Shown one piece after another: positions 1 through 7,081 of a stretch of DNA of 7,568 nt. The DNA is from Micrococcales bacterium (GTDB lineage Bacteria > Actinomycetota > Actinomycetes > Actinomycetales > Dermatophilaceae): NCBI GenBank assembly GCA_030537915.1, contig JAUNUZ010000104.1, forward strand, positions 1-7,568, read 5' to 3'. The notes under the pieces are model-generated. The model worked only from the letters and a program-made list of their open reading frames with translations, made no database searches and was not told where the DNA came from. The position numbers were made by a program, and so were the translations under genes. Position 1 is the first letter of the stretch. Every line of letters starts with the position of its first letter.

Positions 1-1671
<1,671 letters not shown>

Positions 1672-1677
1672 GCGGCC

Positions 1678-1683
1678 AGCCTA
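1678..1683 (-). promoter_or_regulatory. Putative -10 box of argS, leaderless arrangement
   Basis: On the minus strand TAGGCT is followed by exactly 6 nt and then the argS ATG. It fits the actinobacterial TAnnnT -10 consensus, and a transcription start about 7 nt downstream of the box would fall on the A of the ATG. No clear -35 hexamer is visible 17-18 nt upstream (AGATCG or GAGATC there). The same arrangement occurs in front of yciO, which raises confidence in both. Promoter activity is inferred from spacing and sequence only. Confidence 0.45.
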
Positions 1684-1744
1684 GTGCCGCGCCGTAACGC
1701 CGATCTCAGCGGCGGATTCGAGCAACCAAGACAGGCCGACCGGG

Positions 1745-2365
1745 CTATTCGAACGGTGCAGGATCCCCGGCGCCGACGCGGACGACCTGCGCCTGCGGGC
1801 CGGAGAGGTCGACGACGGTCGTCGGCTCCAGCCCGCACTCGCCGGTGTCGATGACAACGTCGACGACATGGTCGAGCTCCTCCTTGACGGCCCAGCCGTC
1901 GGTCATCGGAGTTTGCTCACCGGGCAAGATAAGGGTCGAGGACAGCATCGGCTCACCGAGCTCGCGCAGCAGGGCTTGGACCAGGACGTCGGAGCTGATC
2001 CGCACACCGACCGTGTTCTTCTTGGCGTTCGCCAGCTTGCGCGGCACCTCGGGGGTCGCCTTGAGGATGAACGTGTACGGCCCCGGGGTGCAGGCCTTCA
2101 GCGCCCGGAAGGTCGCGTTCGACATGTCGACGTACTGCCCCATCTGGGCGAAATCCGCACACATGAGGGTGAAGTGGTGCTTGTCGTCGAGGCGCCGGAT
2201 CTCGATGATGCGCTGCCGCCCGGCGACATTGTCCAGCGCGCACCCCAGCGCGTAGCCGGAGTCGCTGGGGTAGGCAACCAAGCCTTGGTCGCGGATGATG
2301 GCTGACGCCTGCGCGACGAGCCGCTCCTGCGGGTTGACCGGGTGGACGTCGAGATATCGGGCCAT
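1745..2365 (-). CDS. yciO: YciO-family protein (YrdC/Sua5 fold, threonylcarbamoyl-AMP synthase-like)
   Basis: A 206-residue protein, the same length as Escherichia coli YciO and similar along its whole length: HPxNPQ(E/Q)RL near the start, YPSDSGYALGC (32-42), HHFTLMC (63-69), TPGPYTFILK (93-102), GEPMLSSTLILPG (137-149), EPTTVVDL (180-187). The YrdC/Sua5 fold binds nucleotide and RNA. True TsaC/YrdC enzymes make threonylcarbamoyl-AMP for the t6A modification of tRNA. The TsaC signature KxR...SxN is absent here: by my hand alignment those positions read RRL (57-59) and TLI (144-146). That is typical of the YciO subfamily, so its role as the cell's t6A enzyme is doubtful and its physiological function is unclear. 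The stop is TAG at 1745-1747. The ATG at 2365 has no good ribosome binding site but has TAGGCT 6 nt upstream. It lies between serA and argS on the same strand. Confidence 0.92.
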   Translation of the reverse strand: MARYLDVHPVNPQERLVAQASAIIRDQGLVAYPSDSGYALGCALDNVAGRQRIIEIRRLDDKHHFTLMCADFAQMGQYVDMSNATFRALKACTPGPYTFILKATPEVPRKLANAKKNTVGVRISSDVLVQALLRELGEPMLSSTLILPGEQTPMTDGWAVKEELDHVVDVVIDTGECGLEPTTVVDLSGPQAQVVRVGAGDPAPFE

Positions 2366-2371
2366 CGTTCG

Positions 2372-2377
2372 AGCCTA
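2372..2377 (-). promoter_or_regulatory. Putative -10 box of yciO, leaderless arrangement
   Basis: The minus strand reads TAGGCT, then CGAACG, then the yciO ATG. The 6-nt spacing would place the transcription start on the A of the start codon. The hexamer and spacing are identical to those upstream of argS. The -35 zone shows no TTGACA-like match and falls in the loop of the hairpin at 2383-2411. Confidence 0.45.
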
Positions 2378-2382
2378 GCCTG

Positions 2383-2411
2383 CGACGGCGTCCAGGCACC
2401 GTCCGCCGTCG
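2383..2411 (-). terminator. GC-rich hairpin after serA, possible terminator without a U tract
   Basis: CGACGGCG (2383-2390) and CGCCGTCG (2404-2411) form a perfect 8-bp stem around a 13-nt loop. It begins 13 nt past the serA stop codon on the minus strand. No run of T follows, so it is not a canonical intrinsic terminator. High-GC actinobacteria are thought to use some hairpins lacking the U tract, and the position fits that. It could equally be a regulatory hairpin between serA and yciO. Confidence 0.35.
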
Positions 2412-2424
2412 GCACGCGCCACCG

Positions 2425-3621
2425 TCAGTCGATGAGGCGCAGACGGACCGTCTCGGGCAGGGCCTGGATCGCGGCGACGACGGCCGGGGCGTAATCCAGC
2501 GACACGTCCGTCACGACGTATCCGATGTCCCGGCGCGTGCCCAGCAGCTGACCATCGATGTTGGCGCCATGCTCGGCGAGGATGTTGTTGACCTTCGCAA
2601 GCACGCCCGGGATGTTGTCGTGGAAGTAGGTGAGCCGGTGCTCGCCCGGCGCGTGCGCGAGCGTGAGCTCCGGGCAGTTGACGCTCAGCGTCGTCGTGCC
2701 GAGCCGGACGAAGTCGCGCAACTTGGCCGCGACGAACCGCCCGATGTCCTGCTGCGCCTCCTCGGTGGAGCCCCCGACGTGCGGCGTGAGGATGACGTTG
2801 GGGACGTTCTGCAGCGGCGAAGCGAAGTCACCGCCGCGCGTCCTGGGCTCGTTGGGGAAGACGTCGATGGCGGCGCCCGCGATGTGACCTTGGTCGAGGT
2901 GGACGCGCAGCGCGTCGTAGTCGACGACGAAGCCGCGCGAGAGGTTGAGGAAGAGCGCGCGCGGCCGCATCCGCGCGAACTGTGGTGCCCCGAAGAAGCC
3001 CGCGTTCCCGGGGCGGCCGTCGACGTGCAAGGTGACGCACTCGCAGACGTCGAGCAACTCCTCCAGCGAGGCGCAGCGCGTCGCATTCCCGAGCGCGAGC
3101 CGGTCGTCGATGTCGTAGAAGTAGACGTCCATACCGAGCATCTCGGCGACGACCGACAGCTGGGAGCCGATGTTGCCGTAGCCGACGATTCCCAGCTTGC
3201 GGCCCCGGATCTCGTGGGAGCCGGTGGCCTCCTTGTTCCACACCCCCGCGTGCAGCTCGCGGTCCTTCTCGGTCAGGCGCCGCGCCAGCAGGATGATCTC
3301 CGCGATGACGAGCTCGACGACCGAGCGCGTATTGGAGAACGGGGCGTTGAAGACGGGGATGCCCGCGCGGCCCGCATCCTCCAGAGCGACCTGGTTGGTG
3401 CCGATGCAAAAGCAACCGATGGCGGTGAGGTGGTTGGCGGCCTCGATGACTCGGGGCGTGACCAGCGTGGTCGAGCGGACGCCGAGGAGGTCGACGCCCT
3501 CGAGAGCCTCGATGAGCTCGTCCTCGTCGAGTGCCCCGACGCGCGTGTCGACCTCGATACCCGAGGCGTTGAACACGGACTCGGCCAGGTGATGGATGTT
3601 CTCCAGCAGGAGCGCCTTCAT
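2425..3621 (-). CDS. serA: D-3-phosphoglycerate dehydrogenase, short ACT-domain type
   Basis: Catalyses the first step of L-serine synthesis: 3-phosphoglycerate plus NAD+ to 3-phosphohydroxypyruvate. It is 398 residues from the chosen start and similar to E. coli SerA throughout (IGCFCIGTNQV, FNAPFSNTRSVVELV, GVWNK, AAIDVFPNEP). The NAD-binding GxGxxG is at 147-152 (GYGNIG). Catalytic residues by alignment are R229, E258 and H281 (TPHVGGSTEE), with substrate-loop W128. The C-terminal ACT domain (about 328-398) keeps the E. coli serine-contact residues H334, N336 and N354, so serine feedback inhibition is likely. It lacks the extra ASB domain of the roughly 530-residue SerA of many actinobacteria. 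I chose the ATG at 3621 because MKALLLEN aligns with E. coli IKFLLVEG and a GGAG lies 10 nt upstream. In-frame starts at 3630, 3651 and 3669 (GTG) would add 3-16 unaligned residues. The stop is TGA. It lies 121 bp downstream of the helicase gene. Confidence 0.96.
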   Translation of the reverse strand: MKALLLENIHHLAESVFNASGIEVDTRVGALDEDELIEALEGVDLLGVRSTTLVTPRVIEAANHLTAIGCFCIGTNQVALEDAGRAGIPVFNAPFSNTRSVVELVIAEIILLARRLTEKDRELHAGVWNKEATGSHEIRGRKLGIVGYGNIGSQLSVVAEMLGMDVYFYDIDDRLALGNATRCASLEELLDVCECVTLHVDGRPGNAGFFGAPQFARMRPRALFLNLSRGFVVDYDALRVHLDQGHIAGAAIDVFPNEPRTRGGDFASPLQNVPNVILTPHVGGSTEEAQQDIGRFVAAKLRDFVRLGTTTLSVNCPELTLAHAPGEHRLTYFHDNIPGVLAKVNNILAEHGANIDGQLLGTRRDIGYVVTDVSLDYAPAVVAAIQALPETVRLRLID

Positions 3622-3631
3622 GGACCCCATT

Positions 3632-3635
3632 CTCC
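3632..3635 (-). promoter_or_regulatory. Ribosome binding site deciding the serA start
   Basis: GGAG on the minus strand, 10 nt before the ATG at 3621. The other nearby ATG (3630) lies only 1 nt after this GGAG, too close to use it, which favours 3621. Confidence 0.5.
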
Positions 3636-3742
3636 GACGCGCTGTTCCCATGCTGAGACGCAGGTCCACGATGCGACCCGACCCGGCCGGCGCGGCTGGG
3701 CGCGCAGGTGCCCTGCCGGGGCAGCAATCGAGTCAGGAGCGA

Positions 3743-5221
3743 TCAGCGACCGCGGCGGCCGGCGCTCGAGCGCGACGAGAAGGCGGCCGCGCCGCGAGGT
3801 GCACCGCTGCTCTGGCTCGCCCCGGCACGAGCCGGAGCGCGGCCCTGGCCACCACCGCCGCGTCCGGACGAGCCGCGCGAAGACGAGCCAAGTGCGGACG
3901 AGCCGCGCGACGCATCCGTTGTCACGGTGGAGCGAGCGGAGCTGTTCCGGCGCGCCCCGCCCGAGCGTGCGCTACCCGAGTTGCTGCGGGCGCGAGCCGG
4001 CTGCGGCTGCGCAGGCGCGAACGGGGTGGCGTCGCCTTGGGCGTAGCGACGCTCACCGGGGGCGAGGGTCGCCAGCATCGCGTGCCCGGGGGCTACTCGA
4101 GTCGTCGTCGGGCGGATGCCGGCAGCCTTGGTCAGCGCGCGGACGTCGCGCACCTGGTCGTCGGTCATCATCGTGATCACGGTGCCGTCGGCGCCTGCGC
4201 GGGCGGTGCGGCCCGAGCGGTGCAGGTAGGCCTTGTGTTCCACGGGCGGGTCAGCGTGGATAACGAGCTCGACGTCGTCGACGTGGATGCCGCGCGCGGC
4301 GATGTCGGTGGCCACCAGGGTCGAGGCGTTGCCGGAGTGGAAGGCTTCGAGGTTGCGCGTGCGTGCGCCCTGGGCGAGGTTGCCATGCAGCTCGACGGCG
4401 CTGACGCCGACCTTGTTGAGCTGCTTGGCGAGCTTCTTGGCGCCGTGCTTGGTGCGCGTGAAGACGACGGTACGCCCGGGTGCGGCCGCCAGGTCGGCGA
4501 CGACGTCGACGCGCTGGTCCGGCGTCACGTGCAGCACGTGGTGGCTCATCGTCCCGATCGATGACTGCGCCGAATCCGCGTGGTGCGTCACCGGATTGCG
4601 CAGGTAGCGCTTGACGATGACATTGATGTCGCCGTCCAGCGTCGCTGAGAAGAGGAGGCGCTGGCCGTCTTGGGGCGTCGCGTCGAGGATGCGCTTGACG
4701 CCGGGCAAGAAGCCGAGGTCGGCCATGTGGTCGGCCTCGTCGAGCACCGCGATCTCGACAGCGGACAGGTTGACGTGGCGCTGACCCACCAGGTCCTCAA
4801 GTCGACCGGGACAGGCGACGAGCACGTCGATGCCCGCGGCAAGCGCGCGGACCTGCGGGTTCTGGTTGACGCCACCGAAGATGGCGAGCGTGCGCAGCGA
4901 GGTCGCGGCGGCCAACGGCTTGAGGGCTGCCTCGATCTGCCCCGCGAGCTCACGCGTCGGCGCGAGGATGAGGGCCCGCGGCATCCGCGGCCGACGGACG
5001 CGACCGGCTTCGCGGCTGGCCACGAGGCGGGCGACGAGAGGGAGCAGGAAGGCGTAGGTCTTGCCGGAGCCGGTGCGGCCCCGGCCGAGGACGTCGCGCC
5101 CAGCAAGAGAATCCGGCAGCGTCGCCGCCTGGATCGGAGTAGGGGTGGTGATCCCATCGGCGGCCAGGATGTCGCAAAGGGACGTGGGTACGCGCAACTG
5201 CGCGAAGGACTGCAGGGTCAA
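3743..5221 (-). CDS. DEAD-box ATP-dependent RNA helicase with a Ser/Arg/Gly-rich C-terminal tail
   Basis: An RNA-unwinding ATPase with a complete two-RecA-domain core. From the TTG at 5221 it is 492 residues. Motifs in order: Q motif (TPTPIQ, Q31), motif I GRTGSGKT (48-55), Ia PTRELA (88-93), Ib PGR, II DEAD (161-164), III SAT (192-194), IV VVFTRTK, V VATDIAARG (about 303-311), VI HRSGRTARAG (334-343). Residues from about 391 to 492 form a low-complexity tail rich in S, R, G and A, with RGG/RGS-like segments. Such tails usually bind RNA non-specifically and can promote condensation (family knowledge). It resembles RhlE/CshA-type helicases used in ribosome assembly, RNA decay or cold response; I cannot assign which. 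There is no ATG. I chose the TTG at 5221 because GGAG lies 7 nt upstream; in-frame TTGs at 5227 and 5263 would add 2 or 14 residues. It diverges from the aldehyde dehydrogenase gene. Confidence 0.95.
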   Translation of the reverse strand: MTLQSFAQLRVPTSLCDILAADGITTPTPIQAATLPDSLAGRDVLGRGRTGSGKTYAFLLPLVARLVASREAGRVRRPRMPRALILAPTRELAGQIEAALKPLAAATSLRTLAIFGGVNQNPQVRALAAGIDVLVACPGRLEDLVGQRHVNLSAVEIAVLDEADHMADLGFLPGVKRILDATPQDGQRLLFSATLDGDINVIVKRYLRNPVTHHADSAQSSIGTMSHHVLHVTPDQRVDVVADLAAAPGRTVVFTRTKHGAKKLAKQLNKVGVSAVELHGNLAQGARTRNLEAFHSGNASTLVATDIAARGIHVDDVELVIHADPPVEHKAYLHRSGRTARAGADGTVITMMTDDQVRDVRALTKAAGIRPTTTRVAPGHAMLATLAPGERRYAQGDATPFAPAQPQPARARSNSGSARSGGARRNSSARSTVTTDASRGSSALGSSSRGSSGRGGGGQGRAPARAGASQSSGAPRGAAAFSSRSSAGRRGR

Positions 5222-5228
5222 GGACAAG

Positions 5229-5232
5229 CTCC
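5229..5232 (-). promoter_or_regulatory. Ribosome binding site of the helicase gene, next to a small hairpin
   Basis: GGAG on the minus strand, 7 nt before the TTG at 5221 and only 1 nt before the TTG at 5227, so it favours 5221. The first two G of GGAG belong to an 11-bp near-palindrome, CCAGA-T-TCTGG on the minus strand (5231-5241). This could fold as a 4-bp stem with a 3-nt loop that partly covers the site. Confidence 0.45.
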
Positions 5233-5357
5233 AGAATCTGGTGAGGCGTCTCGCCCGGCGCAATCGAATCCGTCTCGGAACATTCCCAGAGGGCGCCCGC
5301 GTGAAGATCTCTCAACTCACCGAGCATCCGAGGCAAGACGAAGCGGACGCTCATCCA

Positions 5358-5514
5358 CCACGTTACGGCACGAGCGCCGAATCGGCCGCATCGCGTCGCT
5401 CGATCCCGGCCCGGGACCCAGCGCTGCCCGTCGCGCCCGGCGCCCGACCGCTGGGACCCACCCTCCCCTGGGTCCGTCAGCGGCCGCGCCCGAACGCGGG
5501 TGTCCGTAACGTGG
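5358..5514. repeat. Exact 11-bp inverted repeat, possible paired promoter or operator
   Basis: CCACGTTACGG (5358-5368) is the exact reverse complement of CCGTAACGTGG (5504-5514), with 135 bp between. Read outward, each arm presents CCGTAACGTGG toward its own flanking gene. The embedded TAACGT could be a -10 element, or the whole arm a regulator site. The first 8 bases, CCGTAACG, also occur at 1692-1699 in the yciO-argS gap. The function is inferred. Confidence 0.5.
5413..5475. repeat. Three GGGACCC-type motifs, two forming a stem-loop
   Basis: GGGACCCA occurs at 5413-5420 and again at 5453-5460, and the inverse TGGGTCC is at 5469-5475. GGACCCA (5454-5460) and TGGGTCC (5469-5475) make a 7-bp perfect stem around the 8-nt loop CCCTCCCC. 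No T run follows on either strand. The cluster lies just upstream of the candidate plus-strand -10 box, a position that suits a transcription factor operator for the aldehyde dehydrogenase gene. Confidence 0.4.
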
Positions 5515-5554
5515 CCCTCAGACATGCCGCGACACCGCGGGTGGCAACTCGATG

Positions 5555-5566
5555 AGGAGAGGCAGG
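5555..5566 (+). promoter_or_regulatory. Ribosome binding site deciding the aldehyde dehydrogenase start
   Basis: The purine-rich AGGAGAGGCAGG ends 8 nt before the ATG at 5575 and 14 nt before the ATG at 5581. This favours 5575 over both the downstream ATG and the far-upstream in-frame ATG at 5500. Confidence 0.6.
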
Positions 5567-5574
5567 AATATCCG

Positions 5575-6957
5575 ATGGCGATGTACCGCACCGAGAATCC
5601 GGCGACCGGGCAGGTCGAGCAGGAGTTCGAGACCCTCGACGACGCGGGGGTGGCCAATGCCCTCGATCGCGTCCAGGTCGGCTACCTGAACTGGCGGGCG
5701 AGCGAGGTAGCGGACCGCGCCGCCATCCTCAACAGGGTCGCCGAGCTCTATGAGGAGCGCGCCGACGAGCTGGCTCGCGTCATCGCCGTCGAGATGGGCA
5801 AGCCGATCGCGCAGGGCAAGGGCGAGATCGGGCTTGTCGCCGCGATCTACCGCTACTACGCCGCGAACGGCCCGGGCGCCCTCGCGCAGGAGATCCTCGA
5901 TGACCAGGGCGCCGATGCCACCGTCGTCGTCCGCGAGCCGGTCGGGGCGCTACTGGGAATCATGCCGTGGAACTACCCCTACTACCAGGTGGCGCGGTTC
6001 GCGGCGCCGAACCTGCTCGTCGGCAACTCCATGCTGCTCAAGCATGCCCCGATCTGCGCGCGCTCGGCCCAGCTCATGGAGGAGATCTTCCTGCAGGCCG
6101 GGCTGCCTGCCGACACCTACGTCAACATCTACGCGACGAACGAGCAGGTCGAGACGATCATTGCGGACCCGCGGATCCAGGGCGTCTCGCTCACCGGCAG
6201 CGAGCGCGCCGGCTCCGCGGTCGCCGCCACCGCGGGCAAGCACCTCAAGAAGTGCGTCCTCGAGCTCGGCGGGTCCGACGCGATGATCATCCTGGACGCC
6301 GCCGACGTCGAGAAGATGGTCAAGGTCGCGACCCAGGCGCGGCTGGGCAACGCGGGACAGGCGTGCAACTCCCCCAAGCGGATGTTCGTGGCCGAGGGGA
6401 TCTACCAGGAGTTCGTGGCGAAGCTCACCGATTCCTTCGCCAAGGTCACCACCGGCGACCCGACGGTGCAGGGCACGGGGATGGGCCCGATGTCCTCCGT
6501 CGAGGCGCTCGAGGGCCTGCTGAGCCAGGTGCAGGACGCGGTCGGCAAGGGTGCGGTCGTCCACACCGGCGGTGGCCGAGTGCCGGGGCCGGGGTCGTTC
6601 ATGGCGCCCACAGTCCTGACGGGGGTCACCCCGGCGATGCGCGCGTGGTCCGAGGAGCTCTTCGGGCCGGTCGGCGTCGTCTACCCGGTGTCGTCGCCGG
6701 ATGAGGCCGTCGAGCTGGCCAACGCCTCCGCCTACGGGCTGTCGGGCTCGGTGTGGACGCAGGACCTCGCGCTCGGCAGCGCCATCGCGGACCGGCTCGA
6801 CGTCGGCATGTCCTACGTCAACGAGCACGGCACGACGCTGCCCGGCATCCCCTTCGGCGGCGTCAAGCGCTCCGGCTTCGGGCGCGAACTCGCCAAGTAC
6901 GGGATGGATGAGTTCGTCAACAAGAAGCTGCGCCGCACGAGTGCCGCCCGCGGATGA
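5575..6957 (+). CDS. Aldehyde dehydrogenase, succinate-semialdehyde dehydrogenase (GabD1)-like
   Basis: Oxidises an aldehyde to the carboxylic acid with NAD(P)+. From the ATG at 5575 it is 460 residues, the normal length for the GabD1-like group. Visible elements: NPATG near the N-terminus, oxyanion Asn in MPWNYPYYQ (N133), cofactor-site K156, LTGSERAG (206-213), general base E230 in LELGGSD, catalytic thiol C264 in GQACNSPKR, EELFGP (E361), and PFGGVKRSGFGRE near the C-terminus. After K156 the sequence is HAP rather than the PAE/PSE of strict NAD enzymes, so NADP+ use is possible (inference by family comparison). Succinate semialdehyde is the best guess by similarity, but no GABA genes are nearby and the substrate is unproven. 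An upstream in-frame ATG at 5500 would add 25 residues with no family match. The downstream neighbour is an alcohol dehydrogenase 124 bp away. Confidence 0.93.
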   Translation: MAMYRTENPATGQVEQEFETLDDAGVANALDRVQVGYLNWRASEVADRAAILNRVAELYEERADELARVIAVEMGKPIAQGKGEIGLVAAIYRYYAANGPGALAQEILDDQGADATVVVREPVGALLGIMPWNYPYYQVARFAAPNLLVGNSMLLKHAPICARSAQLMEEIFLQAGLPADTYVNIYATNEQVETIIADPRIQGVSLTGSERAGSAVAATAGKHLKKCVLELGGSDAMIILDAADVEKMVKVATQARLGNAGQACNSPKRMFVAEGIYQEFVAKLTDSFAKVTTGDPTVQGTGMGPMSSVEALEGLLSQVQDAVGKGAVVHTGGGRVPGPGSFMAPTVLTGVTPAMRAWSEELFGPVGVVYPVSSPDEAVELANASAYGLSGSVWTQDLALGSAIADRLDVGMSYVNEHGTTLPGIPFGGVKRSGFGRELAKYGMDEFVNKKLRRTSAARG

Positions 6958-6964
6958 GTGGTGA

Positions 6965-6978
6965 GGCGCCCGGGCGCC
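6965..6978. repeat. 14-bp perfect GC palindrome just after the aldehyde dehydrogenase stop
   Basis: GGCGCCCGGGCGCC is perfectly self-complementary and starts 7 nt after the stop codon. As RNA it could fold into a 5-bp all-GC stem with a CCGG tetraloop. No T run follows, so it is at best a U-less terminator or attenuator. It could also be a DNA-binding site. Confidence 0.4.
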
Positions 6979-7005
6979 GGATCGAACCAGCGGCCGGCGC
7001 GAGGC

Positions 7006-7025
7006 CCGTGGATGTGGCGCCACGG
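7006..7025. repeat. Stem-loop or palindrome upstream of the alcohol dehydrogenase gene
   Basis: CCGTGG (7006-7011) and CCACGG (7020-7025) form a 6-bp stem around an 8-nt loop. The overlapping GTGGCGCCAC (7014-7023) is a perfect 10-bp palindrome. Two alternative pairings therefore compete in one 20-nt stretch, about 56 nt upstream of the GTG start. It could be an operator, or part of a transcript that reads through from the aldehyde dehydrogenase gene. Confidence 0.35.
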
Positions 7026-7070
7026 CGGGTAAGGGGTCACCGCACGTAGGCACCGAGTGTGCGCGAGCCG

Positions 7071-7077
7071 AAGGAGG
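7071..7077 (+). promoter_or_regulatory. Strong ribosome binding site of the alcohol dehydrogenase gene
   Basis: AAGGAGG, an almost perfect Shine-Dalgarno sequence, lies 4 nt before the GTG at 7082 and fixes that codon as the start. Confidence 0.75.
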
Positions 7078-7081
7078 CAGC

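Larger units (their letters stand above)
5222..5574. other. Divergent intergenic region between helicase and aldehyde dehydrogenase genes
   Basis: 353 bp without a believable gene; the frames open across it have no recognisable protein and poor starts. It must hold the promoters of both flanking genes. It contains the 11-bp inverted repeat at 5358-5368/5504-5514, the GGGACCCA repeats at 5413-5475, the short palindrome CAGCGCTG (5419-5426), and GGAA-CA-TTCC (5277-5286) in the probable helicase leader. No TTGACA-like -35 box was found. TAACGT inside each inverted-repeat arm matches TAnnnT and is the best -10 guess: 5507-5512 for the plus strand and 5360-5365 for the minus strand. That would give leaders of roughly 55 nt (aldehyde dehydrogenase) and 130 nt (helicase). 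Confidence 0.6.

Noticed and set aside
1698..1714. CGCCG/CGGCG stem between yciO and argS as a terminator
   Set aside because: A 5-bp GC stem with a 7-nt loop and no T run is expected by chance in sequence of this composition.
3622..3669. Longer serA beginning at the GTG at 3669
   Set aside because: The extra 16 residues do not align with SerA, and the GGAG site suits the ATG at 3621 better.
3709..3723. TGCCC/GGGCA hairpin after the helicase stop as a terminator
   Set aside because: Only 5 bp with no T run and competing alternative pairings; too weak to call in GC-rich DNA.
2569..4176. A 535-codon open frame on the plus strand across serA and the helicase end
   Set aside because: Antisense to two well-supported genes and made of charged, low-complexity sequence without family motifs.
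5358..5514. Invertible promoter segment flanked by the 11-bp inverted repeat
   Set aside because: No recombinase gene is present, the arms are short, and no homology extends beyond 11 bp. A paired promoter or operator explains it more simply.
5500..5574. Longer aldehyde dehydrogenase beginning at the ATG at 5500
   Set aside because: The added 25 residues show no family similarity and overlap the 11-bp repeat. The ATG at 5575 has a well-placed ribosome binding site.
7030..7052. TAAGGG or TAGGCA as a -10 box for the alcohol dehydrogenase gene
   Set aside because: Neither ends in T as TAnnnT requires, and no -35 element stands at the right distance.
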